A stretch of 64,000 nucleotides of DNA from a bacterium. Lineage in GTDB: Bacteria > Cyanobacteriota > Vampirovibrionia > Obscuribacterales > Obscuribacteraceae. The notes beneath the pieces were generated by a model. It was given only the letters and a program-made list of their open reading frames with translations, was not told where the DNA came from and did not search any database. A program made the translations under genes and the position numbers. Location of the stretch: positions 52,208 through 116,207 of the forward strand of contig WGMS01000030.1 in NCBI GenBank assembly GCA_016124935.1, read 5' to 3'. Shown piece after piece: positions 14,397 to 23,403 of the stretch; the first letter of the stretch is position 1, and every line of letters starts with the position of its first letter.

Positions 14397-16646
14397 TCAA
14401 CTGGCTCTGGTCTCCTGGGGCTGCACTACCACAGTGGAATCAGTGCGTGCCGGTGGCAGGCGAAACCAGAAAGTACTGCCTTTGCCTTCTTCGGAATCCA
14501 CGCCTATTTGACCGCCATGCTGTTCAATAATGCCCTTACAGATAGCAAGACCCAGACCGGTACCGCCTTTTTTCTTGGCATCGGAAGCCTCGACCTGCTG
14601 GAAACGCTGAAAGAGCAGCTTCTTGAACTGCTCAGGAATACCGCGTCCTCGGTCTATGACCCGGACATGGACGAATCCGGCGGCACTCTCCACCGCCACG
14701 GTCACTGTCTGACCCTGGGGAGAGAACTTGATGGCGTTAGATAGCAAGTTGACCAGGACCTGGACGATTCTATCGCCATCGGCATAAACCTGGGCATCGG
14801 TAGGCATCATCTCGAGCTTGACTCCGTTGTTGGCGGCGAATGTATTGACCGACTGCTCGGAACGCTCCATGATGTCTTTCATGTTGGTGTTCTCGAAGAC
14901 CATATCGAGCTTGCCCGCTTCCAATTTTTCTATGTCGAGGATGTCATTGATCAGTCCTATCAAACGAATGGTATTCCTCTCGGCGATGGAGACTACTTTC
15001 TTGGCTTGATCCGGCAATGCCCCCATGGCTCCCACCGACAAGAGGGTGAGCGAACCCCGGATAGAGGTAAGCGGTGTTCTGAGCTCGTGGCTGACCGTGG
15101 ACACGAACTCTTTCTTCAAGCGCTCCACTTCCTTGCGCTCTGACACATCGAGAATGTTAGCCATATAGCGCTCGCCTTCGTGAGTCTTGAGTTCACTGAT
15201 AGAAAGCTCTACGGGGAAGTCTTCTCCATTTTTCTTGATACAATCGAACTCTCCGATGCGGTTCAAAGCCTGATTAAAGAGTGTATCCATGAAAGAGGTG
15301 GTATCACTTTCATTATGCTCGGAGAAGAATTTCGAATCGGAGAAGAGCGAGAGTAGATGCCGACCGACAATCTCTTCGGCTTTGTATCCGAAGATTTTTT
15401 CTGCGCTAGGGTTCATAGACTCGATATAGCCATCCTGGTTTACTATCACCAGTCCGACAATCATGTGGTTGATGATCGTTCTTATTCGATGCTCACTGGC
15501 GCGAATCGCCTCTTCCGCCAGTTTCCGTTCCGTGATGTCGTGAGCCACGCAGAACATGGCTCTCTCCTTCTCCGACCAGTATGCCGACCAACTCACGTTT
15601 ATCTCGGAGGAATCCTTTCGTCTTACCCGGTTGTCGAACTGCAAGTTGCTCTTCTCGGCCCGAATAGCCCGAACCGCTTTGATGGTATCGGAAATATCTT
15701 GAGGAGCAATAACCTCGATAAAACGCTTTCCGAGAAGTTCGTCAGGAGTATAGCCCCAGTTCTCGTAACAAGCCGGGTTGACCGCCACGAACTTTCCGTC
15801 CATGTCAATAGAACAGATGACGTCCACGGCGTTGTCTATAACCGCTTTCTCCTTACGGTGAGCTTCCGTAAGCGCGTCAGCCATACTATGGAAGACCCCG
15901 TCGAGGTGCGAGATTTCATCGCCGCCTCCCACAGGAGGATTGAGCGGCTGACCCCGGGCAAGACGAAATGAGTTGTCGGTCAGAACGTCGAGTCGGTTCT
16001 TGATACTGCGGGTGAAAAACCATAGCAAGACAAAAGCGATTAAAATATTGGCGACGACACCGCCGACCAGAAAGACTTTCAAAATCGTTCTAGATCGGTT
16101 CTGCTTCTCTGGGCTTTCCTGCTCGATTCTACGTTCATCTTCGGTCAGACCACGCAATTCATCCTGCAGCTTGTCCGCCAGAGACCGAATCTCTTTGTAC
16201 ATGTGCCGGGCGCGGAACTGAGCGACATCGACCCGGTTGTCGTCGATGGCGGACTTAGCCTCGCCCAGAATCTTCAAACCGGTGACGGTAATTTTCTGAA
16301 GATTCTCCAGAATCTGCTTCTGCTTAGGGTTGTCACCGACCAGCTTTCTGAGTTCTTCCAGATCCTCGGGAATCTGCCGGACTATCTTGTCGTACCGATC
16401 GGAGAACAACGGTGACTTGGTGATACTGTATCCCCCCATAGCCACGCCGGCATCGTAAAAGAGCTTGGAAAGCGTGTTAGCCTGAGAGATTATCGCTTTG
16501 GAGCGCACCTGCCTTTGAACTTCCACCTCGGCGCGATGCAACAGTTCGGTCAACACGCCAAGAAAAATCAATTCGAAAAAAAGCGGTACGAGAACCAGAA
16601 TGGCTCCCTTATGGACGATTTTCAAATTAATGCGGTTGGAAAGCAC
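14397..16646 (-). CDS. Membrane histidine kinase with HAMP and two PAS domains
   Basis: 749 aa. Membrane helix 1 at about 14-35 (containing VPLFFEL), an extracytoplasmic helical sensor to about 188, helix 2 at about 189-211, HAMP (about 212-262), PAS 1 (about 265-375), PAS 2 (about 385-503), HisKA with His520 in STVSHELRTPL, and a complete HATPase (NLLSNAIKFSP, DRGRGIP, GGTGLGLAI). It is fully canonical, unlike its two paralogues at 52-55.7 kb, with which it shares the N-terminal (V/I)P-FEL membrane segment. The start is GTG with a weak ribosome site. It heads the run CheY, CheY, HPt-REC-REC-GGDEF. Confidence 0.94.
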   Translation of the reverse strand: MLSNRINLKIVHKGAILVLVPLFFELIFLGVLTELLHRAEVEVQRQVRSKAIISQANTLSKLFYDAGVAMGGYSITKSPLFSDRYDKIVRQIPEDLEELRKLVGDNPKQKQILENLQKITVTGLKILGEAKSAIDDNRVDVAQFRARHMYKEIRSLADKLQDELRGLTEDERRIEQESPEKQNRSRTILKVFLVGGVVANILIAFVLLWFFTRSIKNRLDVLTDNSFRLARGQPLNPPVGGGDEISHLDGVFHSMADALTEAHRKEKAVIDNAVDVICSIDMDGKFVAVNPACYENWGYTPDELLGKRFIEVIAPQDISDTIKAVRAIRAEKSNLQFDNRVRRKDSSEINVSWSAYWSEKERAMFCVAHDITERKLAEEAIRASEHRIRTIINHMIVGLVIVNQDGYIESMNPSAEKIFGYKAEEIVGRHLLSLFSDSKFFSEHNESDTTSFMDTLFNQALNRIGEFDCIKKNGEDFPVELSISELKTHEGERYMANILDVSERKEVERLKKEFVSTVSHELRTPLTSIRGSLTLLSVGAMGALPDQAKKVVSIAERNTIRLIGLINDILDIEKLEAGKLDMVFENTNMKDIMERSEQSVNTFAANNGVKLEMMPTDAQVYADGDRIVQVLVNLLSNAIKFSPQGQTVTVAVESAAGFVHVRVIDRGRGIPEQFKKLLFQRFQQVEASDAKKKGGTGLGLAICKGIIEQHGGQIGVDSEEGKGSTFWFRLPPARTDSTVVVQPQETRAS

Positions 16647-16783
16647 TTAGCTCTATTCTTGAGAGAAGAGGGAAAAATACTGATCTCTGCCTACTAGTGA
16701 TATTGAGTATATTCCCAGACCGGGGTATTTTTATCGAAAGCGCCGCAGTCAGGCTCCAGGAACAGATATTATCTGACCGGTAT

Positions 16784-17659
16784 CTATTTGCCTTTCAGAG
16801 CATCGAGCAGCTTTGACAACTGATCAGCGGTGGAGCCTGGTTTGGGCGGTGGCGTGCTGGAGCCGGCGGTCGGCTTCTGAGCTGCCGCCGGGGCGGCGGC
16901 GGGTCGGGTGGCAACAGGCTTACGCTTGATTCCGGCTTCACCGGCCATATCCTCGAAAATCTGGCGAGTCTCGTCATCCATCAAAACTTCTGCCTGGCTA
17001 CTGGCCAGGGCATAGCCATTCGGTTTAGCGAAGTAGGCCGCGGGAATCGGACAGGTGGAGCTTCTATAGGTGTCGAGAGCGCTTTTCACCTGACCGGAGC
17101 CGGTGACATATGTGACCCTCAGTGGGAAGTAGCGTGTGCGGGGCATGCCGTAAGCCCTGGAGAGCACATCGGCGATGGCCGCGGGCACCTCGATTTCATC
17201 TGAAACCCAGCATGTGGCAGCTTTTACCGTGGAGAGCTTGCCTCCGCCGGCACCGATGGGACCACCGCTCATGACATATTTGGTTGCTTTCAGACCGCTG
17301 ATGTTGCCGGAACCGGCTGCTTTCCAGCGAGCAGCCTGCATATCCCGGGCTCGCTGTCCGCCGGTAGAGATCATCTGATTACGCCACTGGTCGAAAGTGG
17401 TCTGGAAATACTGCCTGGTCTTATCGTTGAACATTGTCACCACCCAATCAGGCGAAGCGGTAACAAGATTAGCCCCGGCCTTGGGATTGACCCATTTGAA
17501 TCCGGACTTCGAGACATAAACGTACTGGTCGCCCATGTATTCGCTTCTCTGGGTCAACATCCAACCGTTCTCCTGGGCTTGAGCCGGAGCGGCACATATT
17601 GAAAAAACTACCAGAAGGCAAGCGCAGTGTGCGAAACGAGAAAGAAAAATTGCGGTCAT
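16784..17659 (-). CDS. Secreted protein of unknown function
   Basis: Not recognised. 291 aa with a clear signal peptide (hydrophobic core CACLLVVFSICAA, cleavage likely after AQA near residue 29). The mature part is beta-rich (GDQYVYVSKSGFKWVNPKAG), and residues 240-291 form a Pro/Ala-rich tail. Two Cys (in AATCWV and SSTCPI) could form a disulphide. Somewhat like periplasmic or outer-membrane-associated proteins that report or bind surface material, but no family can be named. It stands alone between the kinase operon and the peptide transporter, on the same strand as both. Confidence 0.75.
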   Translation of the reverse strand: MTAIFLSRFAHCACLLVVFSICAAPAQAQENGWMLTQRSEYMGDQYVYVSKSGFKWVNPKAGANLVTASPDWVVTMFNDKTRQYFQTTFDQWRNQMISTGGQRARDMQAARWKAAGSGNISGLKATKYVMSGGPIGAGGGKLSTVKAATCWVSDEIEVPAAIADVLSRAYGMPRTRYFPLRVTYVTGSGQVKSALDTYRSSTCPIPAAYFAKPNGYALASSQAEVLMDDETRQIFEDMAGEAGIKRKPVATRPAAAPAAAQKPTAGSSTPPPKPGSTADQLSKLLDALKGK

Positions 17660-17740
17660 GATTTAAACGGGATCGGAATTTACTGGTTCTGAAACTATCT
17701 TATTCGAATTTCTCTGTACCCGCTGAGCAGGCATGAAAAA

Positions 17741-18601
17741 CTAGAGCTCTTTGCCGACTTTCGATATGGAACGAGTTCTGGGGTCGAGAGCGTCCCTGAG
17801 ACCATCCCCCAGAAAGTTGAAAGCAAGAACCGAAACGAAGATAAACATACTGGGGAAGAGAATCAGATGGGGATGGGTCTGCAAAGAGCGCCATCCGTCT
17901 GAAGCGAGCGTCCCCCAACTGCATGCCGGTGGCGATAGACCGAGCCCGATGAAGCTAAGGGTAGACTCAGAGAGGATAGCGGCCGGAACGGTAAAAGTCA
18001 TGGCGACGATCACCGGTCCTATGGAATTAGGCAGAAGATGTCGGGTGATTATTTTGAGATGACCCTGGCCCTGGGCTCTTGCCGCCTCCACGAACTCTTC
18101 CGATTTGAGCGCCAGGAACTGAGCCCGCACCAGTCGGGCAGTCCCTCGCCAGCTCACCAGGGCAAGAGCGATTAAAATGCCCAGGGTGCCGCGGCCAATC
18201 AGGACACCCAGCAGTATCATCACAAGCAGGTCCGGTAGCGAATACGCGATGTCCACTATCCGCATCAGAAGAGAATCTATCTTACCGCCGCAATAGCCGG
18301 CGATGGCGCCATAGACAGTACCAATCACCAGAGAGACGAGAGCCGTGAGCACACCTATGGTGATCGACAATCGGGAGCCGTAAATGACCCTGGTGAGCAG
18401 ATCCCTGCCGAGCTCATCGGTACCCATCGGATGCTGAGGACAGGGATCGAGAAGAATTGCGTCGGAAGTCTCGTCGAAGGCGAAGCCTGTCAGAGGAAGA
18501 TCCAGGTAAGAGACGACACACAGAAGACAGATCAAAAGCACTACCAGCAGTGCTGCTACGGCCGTCCTGATTTTGCTCAATCGAATAAAGAAGCGCTTCA
18601 A
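17741..18601 (-). CDS. oppC: Oligopeptide ABC transporter permease, OppC/DppC type
   Basis: Inner-membrane subunit of a peptide importer. An N-terminal helix (about 15-35), the OppC-type periplasmic stretch with HPMGTDELGRDLLTRVIYGSR, then five further helices. The cytoplasmic EAA loop reads EAARAQGQGHLKIITRHLLPN, which docks the ATPase. 286 aa is typical. It follows the OppB-type gene after 1 nt. The ATP-binding subunits (OppD/F) are not in the window; after this gene the run ends. Confidence 0.92.
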   Translation of the reverse strand: MKRFFIRLSKIRTAVAALLVVLLICLLCVVSYLDLPLTGFAFDETSDAILLDPCPQHPMGTDELGRDLLTRVIYGSRLSITIGVLTALVSLVIGTVYGAIAGYCGGKIDSLLMRIVDIAYSLPDLLVMILLGVLIGRGTLGILIALALVSWRGTARLVRAQFLALKSEEFVEAARAQGQGHLKIITRHLLPNSIGPVIVAMTFTVPAAILSESTLSFIGLGLSPPACSWGTLASDGWRSLQTHPHLILFPSMFIFVSVLAFNFLGDGLRDALDPRTRSISKVGKEL

Positions 18602-18602
18602 C

Positions 18603-19523
18603 TCAATCCTCCACTCTGATCCGGGGATCTAGAAAGTGGTAGATGATATCCACCAGTGTGTTGGTAAAAATGAGCAGAACGGCAAACAAAAGAGTGGTGC
18701 CCATGATCAGATCATAGTCTCTGTTCATAACCGCGGTAATAAAGAACCGTCCCATTCCAGGGATAGCGTAGACGAACTCGACCACAAAAGATCCGGTTAC
18801 CAGAATAGCCGTCAGAGGGCCAAGCACGGTCACCACCGGCACCAGAGCATTGCGAAGCACATGACGACTGACGGTCGCGTACGCGGAGAGCCCCTTGGAG
18901 CGAGCAGTCCGGACCCAGTCTTTCTCGAGGACTTCGAGCACGCTGGCCCTGGTCAAACGAGCAAGATAGGCCGTCGGGCCGAATGCCAGAGTCACCGCCG
19001 GCAATATCATATGAGCAGGCGACTCCCATAGCCCTACAGGAAGAAGACGCAACCAGATCCCGAAAACATAGATGAGTAAGGCTCCGATTACGAATACGGG
19101 CACGGAGATTCCGGCGGTACTGATGAACATGGCAAGCACATCTATAAAGGTCCCTCGCCTGGTCGCGGCAAGAGTGCCCAGGGGAACACCTACTATTATG
19201 GCGATGGTCAGACCGGCAAGTCCCAGTTGCAACGATACAGGAAACGCGTCTCCCAATATGTCGGTCACGGTGCGGTCGACATACTTGTAGGAGACTCCGA
19301 GGTCCCCTCGGACCAGCCGGCCTAGATAAAGCAGATACTGCTCGGCAATCGGTTTGTCGAGATTATACTTCGCTTCCAGATTCTTGATTATTTCCGGAGG
19401 CAGATTCTTATCCTCGTCAAAAGGTCCCCCCGGAACAACCCGCACCAGACAAAAGGTCAGGGTAGCAATAATTAGAAGAACCGGAATCGCAGACAATACT
19501 CTTTTGATAATCATCGCAAACAT
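18603..19523 (-). CDS. oppB: Oligopeptide ABC transporter permease, OppB/DppB type
   Basis: 306-aa inner-membrane permease with six predicted helices. The N-terminal helix (residues 8-30) is followed by the family stretch VRVVPGGPFDEDKNLPPE and YLGRLVRGDLGVSYKY. The EAA-type loop is VRTARSKGLSAYATVSRHVLRNAL, and the last extracellular segment PGMGRFFITAVMNRDY is typical of OppB. Its start overlaps the oppA stop (TGATG), so it is co-translated with the binding protein. Confidence 0.93.
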   Translation of the reverse strand: MFAMIIKRVLSAIPVLLIIATLTFCLVRVVPGGPFDEDKNLPPEIIKNLEAKYNLDKPIAEQYLLYLGRLVRGDLGVSYKYVDRTVTDILGDAFPVSLQLGLAGLTIAIIVGVPLGTLAATRRGTFIDVLAMFISTAGISVPVFVIGALLIYVFGIWLRLLPVGLWESPAHMILPAVTLAFGPTAYLARLTRASVLEVLEKDWVRTARSKGLSAYATVSRHVLRNALVPVVTVLGPLTAILVTGSFVVEFVYAIPGMGRFFITAVMNRDYDLIMGTTLLFAVLLIFTNTLVDIIYHFLDPRIRVED

Positions 19524-21169
19524 CAGATTGCACCGTCCTTTCCGGCAGGATCTTTAATGACGGCATTTTTTAAAATCTGAATATCCAGAGCGTTAAAGCT
19601 TATGCCTTCGACCCAGGGCTTGGTCAAAATATTCTGGGTTGCCAGATAGAGCGGAATGATCGGAACCTCGTCTTCACAGAGCAATCGATTCGCCGATTGA
19701 TACACTGACGCCCTGACGCTCTCGTCTTGCTCCGCCCTGGCCTTATCCAAGAGCGCATCATATCTGGTACTGGACCAGCGAGTGTGGTTGTTTCCGCTTC
19801 CGGCGGTGAAAATATTCATAAAAGATTCGGGGTCCGGAAAATCCGCTCCCCAGGCGCCTCTAAAAAGCGGTGGCGGATCTTTTTTGCGTCGTGCAAGATA
19901 GACCTTCCACTCTTGATTGACCAGCTCTACCCGAACTCCGAGATTTTTCTTGAGCTGATCTTGAATAGCCTCCACCACCAGCCTGGCATCCTCTCGGTTT
20001 GGATAGAGGAGCTCCACCTTCGGCAGCCCCTTGCCACCCGGATAACCGGCCCGGGCAAGTAGCGCCTGGGCTTTCTTGGGCTCGAATCTCAAACCGGTGC
20101 TTTCAGAATAGCCCAGCAATCCAGGAGGGATCCAGCCATAGAGCGGTGTTTCCTCGCGGCGAAGAATGCGGGGAAACACGCTTCGATCCACCGCCATGGC
20201 AAAAGCTCTGCGCACCAGTTTTTTATCGAAGGGTTTTTTCGTGACGTTGAAGGCTATGTATGAAGAACGCAAAAGAGGCAGATTTCGATATCGCGGCGAT
20301 TTAAGATAACGTTCCACATCCGAGGTGGAGAAACTGCGGTTGTCCACATAGTCCAATTCGTCATTTTCGAACAAAGCAAAAGCCGTGGATTGCTCGGGCA
20401 CCATGAACATCTTCACCACTTTGACCCGGGGCTCTCCTTCGAAATAATCAGGATTTGAATGAAGCTCTATCTTATATTCATGCTGCCATTTGTGTAGCCT
20501 GTAAGGTCCATTAGTGACTATAAATCGAGGATCCGTCCACTTGCTGCCATGCTCGACCAGAACATCCTCTCTAAGAGGAAACGTCGGACAGGTAGAGGTC
20601 AAAGAGAGAAAGTATGCTGCCGGTTGCTTGAGCCGAACTGCGAAAGTTTTTTGATCGAGCGCCTCCACTCCCAGGGCGCTCAAATCTTTGATTCGGCCGG
20701 TGTTTATCTCGTATGCGTTTTGGATATCGTAGAGAAATGTGGCATAGGAGGCACCGGTATCAGGGTCTTGTAATCTACGCCAGGCGAACACGAAATCCAT
20801 TGCCGTGACCGGCTTACCATCGGACCAGAAAATATCCTCCCGCAGATGAAAGACATATCTTTTTCCATCCTCTTCAATCTCCCAGGAAGAAGCAAGCGCC
20901 GGCACAATCTTCATCTCCCCATCCATCTGCGTCAGTCCGTTCATGATGTTCGAGATCACATCGAAGGAGGTGGAATCGGTTGTTGTATGCCAATCTAGAC
21001 TGGGAGGTTCGTTGCCGAGATTCATCCTCAAGGTATCCGGCTCGAAGCGAGGTCTCCCACCCGTCCCCCAGGTGCACGAGGTACTCAGATTGGAGACGAG
21101 AAAAATAACAGCGCCCGTGATCAGAAAAGAAAAGAAGCGCGCTCTCGATAGATTTAGATCTGGTATCAA
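19523..21169 (-). CDS. oppA: Peptide-binding lipoprotein of the Opp/Dpp ABC transporter
   Basis: Periplasmic solute-binding protein (SBP family 5). It has a signal with lipobox LSTSC, then LRMNLGNEPPSLDW, the DGKRYVFHLREDIFWSDGKPVTAMDFVFAWRR block and LLRSSYIAFNVTKKPF, all family hallmarks. The start is uncertain. The frame is open to a TTG at 21235, but that gives an over-long signal peptide; the TTG at 21169 gives a normal n-region (MIPDLNLSRAR) with a GGA 7 nt upstream. A strong AAGGAG just upstream drives only ATG-TCC-stop in another frame. oppB and oppC follow directly. Confidence 0.9.
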   Translation of the reverse strand: MIPDLNLSRARFFSFLITGAVIFLVSNLSTSCTWGTGGRPRFEPDTLRMNLGNEPPSLDWHTTTDSTSFDVISNIMNGLTQMDGEMKIVPALASSWEIEEDGKRYVFHLREDIFWSDGKPVTAMDFVFAWRRLQDPDTGASYATFLYDIQNAYEINTGRIKDLSALGVEALDQKTFAVRLKQPAAYFLSLTSTCPTFPLREDVLVEHGSKWTDPRFIVTNGPYRLHKWQHEYKIELHSNPDYFEGEPRVKVVKMFMVPEQSTAFALFENDELDYVDNRSFSTSDVERYLKSPRYRNLPLLRSSYIAFNVTKKPFDKKLVRRAFAMAVDRSVFPRILRREETPLYGWIPPGLLGYSESTGLRFEPKKAQALLARAGYPGGKGLPKVELLYPNREDARLVVEAIQDQLKKNLGVRVELVNQEWKVYLARRKKDPPPLFRGAWGADFPDPESFMNIFTAGSGNNHTRWSSTRYDALLDKARAEQDESVRASVYQSANRLLCEDEVPIIPLYLATQNILTKPWVEGISFNALDIQILKNAVIKDPAGKDGAI

Positions 21170-21387
21170 GGTGGGTTCCGACTTATAACAGGTCTTACTA
21201 AAATTGAAAGTCAGGACATAGTATCTCCTTCTCAAGCATCAAAAAGTAACCGTCCCAAATAAGTTAAGAGATGTTTATCCGCCTCTTTCACGCTGGCAGA
21301 ACGCCGCTCTGAGCAAGGTAAATTCGGAAGTCTTCGGCTCAAGCACCCTAATTTATGCTTTTGTATGAAGCGGAAATCCATTCTTTG

Positions 21388-21417
21388 TTGACACCGATTT
21401 CGTACCTTAGATATACT
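21388..21417 (+). promoter_or_regulatory. Sigma70-type promoter of the rpmG-trnW-secE-nusG-rplKA run
   Basis: TTGACA (21388-21393), an 18-nt spacer and TATACT (21412-21417). Transcription should start near 21424, which leaves a leader of about 75 nt before rpmG. The 260-nt gap between oppA and rpmG holds nothing else I can name. Confidence 0.8.
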
Positions 21418-21426
21418 ATTGCCTTG

Positions 21427-21472
21427 ACGCCTGAGAGGCGTTTTTTTGTTGGTCGCCTTTCAAAGAAAGGCG
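21427..21472 (+). promoter_or_regulatory. Leader with terminator-like hairpin and second hairpin before rpmG
   Basis: Immediately after the predicted start lies ACGCCT-GAG-AGGCGT followed by a run of seven T (21427-21447), the form of an intrinsic terminator. A second 8-bp hairpin CGCCTTTC-AAA-GAAAGGCG follows at 21454-21472. The GGCG and CGCC arms of the two hairpins could pair with each other, so a terminator/antiterminator switch is possible. Function is inferred. Confidence 0.5.
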
Positions 21473-21497
21473 CATCAAGCTCCAGGAGCAACAGAAC

Positions 21498-21665
21498 ATG
21501 GCTAAGAAAGAAGATAGACTAATAATCACGATGGCTTGCACCACCTGCAAAAGCCGCAACTACACCACCATGAAGAACAAGCGTAACGACACCGACAGAA
21601 TGGAGTTCAAAAAGTACTGCAAATTCTGCCATCAGCACGTTCCTCATAGAGAGACCAAGAAGTAA
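21498..21665 (+). CDS. rpmG: Ribosomal protein bL33
   Basis: 55-aa protein of the large ribosomal subunit. It has the four zinc-ribbon cysteines (CTTC and CKFC), the [20 protein letters not shown] core and the usual basic end HRETKK. AGGAG lies 9 nt upstream of the ATG. It is the first gene behind the leader hairpins and is followed by tRNA-Trp and secE, a common bacterial arrangement. The Cys-containing form would need zinc. Confidence 0.96.
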   Translation: MAKKEDRLIITMACTTCKSRNYTTMKNKRNDTDRMEFKKYCKFCHQHVPHRETKK

Positions 21666-21723
21666 GCCAAAACAGAAGGACGAGCCGGTTCCTCTTGCGA
21701 GAGCCGGCTCTGAAACTGGCTTT

Positions 21724-21794
21724 GCGCCCTTAGTTTAATGGTAAAACGAAGGTCTCCAAAACCTTTGTTGAGGGTTCGACTCCTTCAGGGCGCG
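21724..21794 (+). tRNA. trnW: tRNA-Trp (anticodon CCA)
   Basis: Acceptor stem GCGCCCT pairs with AGGGCGC, the D-arm is GTTTAATGGTAAAAC, the anticodon stem AAGGT/ACCTT holds loop CTCCAAA with anticodon CCA, and the T-arm contains GGTTCGACTCC. The 3' CCA is not encoded. Its place between rpmG and secE is the classic one. Confidence 0.95.
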
Positions 21795-21848
21795 AATGTT
21801 TTTCTCCGGCAGTTATTGACAATCCCGGACTAATCGGACGAGCAGGCT

Positions 21849-22271
21849 ATGGCGATTAAGAAGCGCAATAAAAGCAAAGATTCGAAGATCCGAGTTGATA
21901 AGAGCTCCTCAAATCCTCCTGCCGGAACCGCTGAAGATGATGAGCAAGACAAAAAAGAAGGCAAGGCAGAATCCGTGAGCGCTCAAAACACCGCCACCAA
22001 GGACCCCGGTCCCAAACCGCAACCGAAGTCACCCACGGAAGAATCCAGGGGATTGAGCGGGATTGCCGCTTATGTAGAGTTTCTCAAGCAAGTTAGAGTC
22101 GAGTACAGAAAAATCACCTGGCCCGACCGCAGACAGATCATTCAGGAAACGTGGACGGTGCTGATTCTGGTTACTTTTATTACTTTGTTGGTTCTCGGCT
22201 ATGACTGGGTCCTGGGTAATATCGTTTTCGGTCCCCTGGAGCACTGGATCAAGCTCAACATGAGCCCATAG
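21849..22271 (+). CDS. secE: Preprotein translocase subunit SecE
   Basis: Small subunit that clamps SecY in the inner membrane. The conserved amphipathic segment EFLKQVRVEYRKITWPDRRQ is followed by one membrane helix (about residues 97-120, TWTVLILVTFITLLVLGYDWVL). 140 aa is long for SecE: residues 1-70 are an added hydrophilic, probably disordered Lys/Asp/Ser-rich stretch. The neighbours tRNA-Trp and nusG confirm the call. The ribosome site before the ATG is weak. Confidence 0.94.
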   Translation: MAIKKRNKSKDSKIRVDKSSSNPPAGTAEDDEQDKKEGKAESVSAQNTATKDPGPKPQPKSPTEESRGLSGIAAYVEFLKQVRVEYRKITWPDRRQIIQETWTVLILVTFITLLVLGYDWVLGNIVFGPLEHWIKLNMSP

Positions 22272-22278
22272 GGAAGCA

Positions 22279-22878
22279 ATGCTAGATATAGAGAGAAGAG
22301 AGGATACGGGAAAAGAGATGGCTTTCATCAAGTCGGATGGTCACCGCAAATGGTACGCAGTACAAACCGCGTCGGGCCATGAAAACAAAGTCAAAGAGCA
22401 CATCGAGAAGCGCGTAGTCACCATGAATGCCCAGGATAAGATCTTCGGCGTTATCGTGCCGGAAAAAATGGTGACCAAAGTCAAGGACGGAAAACGCGTC
22501 GAAAAGAAAGAAAGAGAGTATCCCGGCTATGTATTCGTCGAGATGATCCTCGATGACGACTCCTGGAGAGTGGTCAGAGAAGCGCCCGGCGTAACGAAAT
22601 ATGTAGGAGCAGGTAAAAAACCTATTCCAGTCCAAGACTCCGAAATCAGGAAAATCCTGAGACGCCAGATTGCCACTTCCGGAGTGAAGGGCAAGAAGGC
22701 AGCCCAGATAGACGTAAAGGTCGGAGATTACGTCAGAATCACCGGTGGCCCATTCGCCGACTTTACAGGAGAAGTTACAGAAGTAAACCTGGAGAGAGAG
22801 CGCATAAAGGCGTCTGTGATTATCTTTGGACGTGCTACACCGGTAGAACTGGAGTTCAACCAGGTTATAAAAGTGTAA
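22279..22878 (+). CDS. nusG: Transcription termination/antitermination factor NusG
   Basis: Binds RNA polymerase and couples it to Rho or the ribosome. The NGN domain starts at KWYAVQTASGHENKVKEHIEKR, continues with the EYPGYVFVEM strand and TKYVGAGKKPIPV, and the C-terminal KOW domain begins VGDYVRITGGPFADFTGEV. The frame opens with an ATG at 22279. An ATG at 22318 (MAFIKSDGHRKW) would give the usual family N-terminus, and both have modest ribosome sites. It lies 7 nt after secE. Confidence 0.95.
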   Translation: MLDIERREDTGKEMAFIKSDGHRKWYAVQTASGHENKVKEHIEKRVVTMNAQDKIFGVIVPEKMVTKVKDGKRVEKKEREYPGYVFVEMILDDDSWRVVREAPGVTKYVGAGKKPIPVQDSEIRKILRRQIATSGVKGKKAAQIDVKVGDYVRITGGPFADFTGEVTEVNLERERIKASVIIFGRATPVELEFNQVIKV

Positions 22879-22949
22879 ATGTCCTGGATTTATAAACGTT
22901 TGGGCCATAAAATTTAGTACTTCGGTATATATATAAGGATCTAGGCACC

Positions 22950-23369
22950 GTGAAAAAGGTCGTTGGAAAGATCAAACTGCAAATTTCTGCTGGTAAAGCA
23001 AACCCGGCACCACCTATAGGACCGGCTCTCGGTCAGCATGGTGTCAACATCATGCAGTTTTGCAAAGAATACAATGCTAAGACGCAGGACAAAGCCGGCA
23101 CCATCGTTCCGGTCGAAATCACTGTATACGAGGATCGCTCGTTCGATTTCGTTCTCAAAACTCCTCCTTGCTCCGAGTTGATCAAGAAGGCAGCGAAAAT
23201 CGAAAAGGGATCATCTGCACCTAACAAAACCAAAGTCGGCTCTATAACCGCCGCTCAAGTAACTGAAATTGCCAAAGTCAAAATGCCCGACCTCAATGCC
23301 ACAACCATTGAAGCGGCCGAGCAGATGGTTCGCGGCACTGCCAGAAACATGGGCGTCACCATCAAATAA
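22950..23369 (+). CDS. rplK: Ribosomal protein uL11
   Basis: Part of the GTPase-associated centre of the 50S subunit. It opens [20 protein letters not shown], with the conserved [20 protein letters not shown] segment and the RNA-binding C-terminal domain ([13 protein letters not shown] to [14 protein letters not shown]). 139 aa is normal. The start is GTG. The 70-nt gap after nusG is AT-rich (TATATATATAAGG) and might hold a second promoter, but no good -35 is visible. Confidence 0.97.
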   Translation: MKKVVGKIKLQISAGKANPAPPIGPALGQHGVNIMQFCKEYNAKTQDKAGTIVPVEITVYEDRSFDFVLKTPPCSELIKKAAKIEKGSSAPNKTKVGSITAAQVTEIAKVKMPDLNATTIEAAEQMVRGTARNMGVTIK

Positions 23370-23403
23370 GCCGGAATCATATAAACAGGAGAGGAGCCTC
23401 GAA

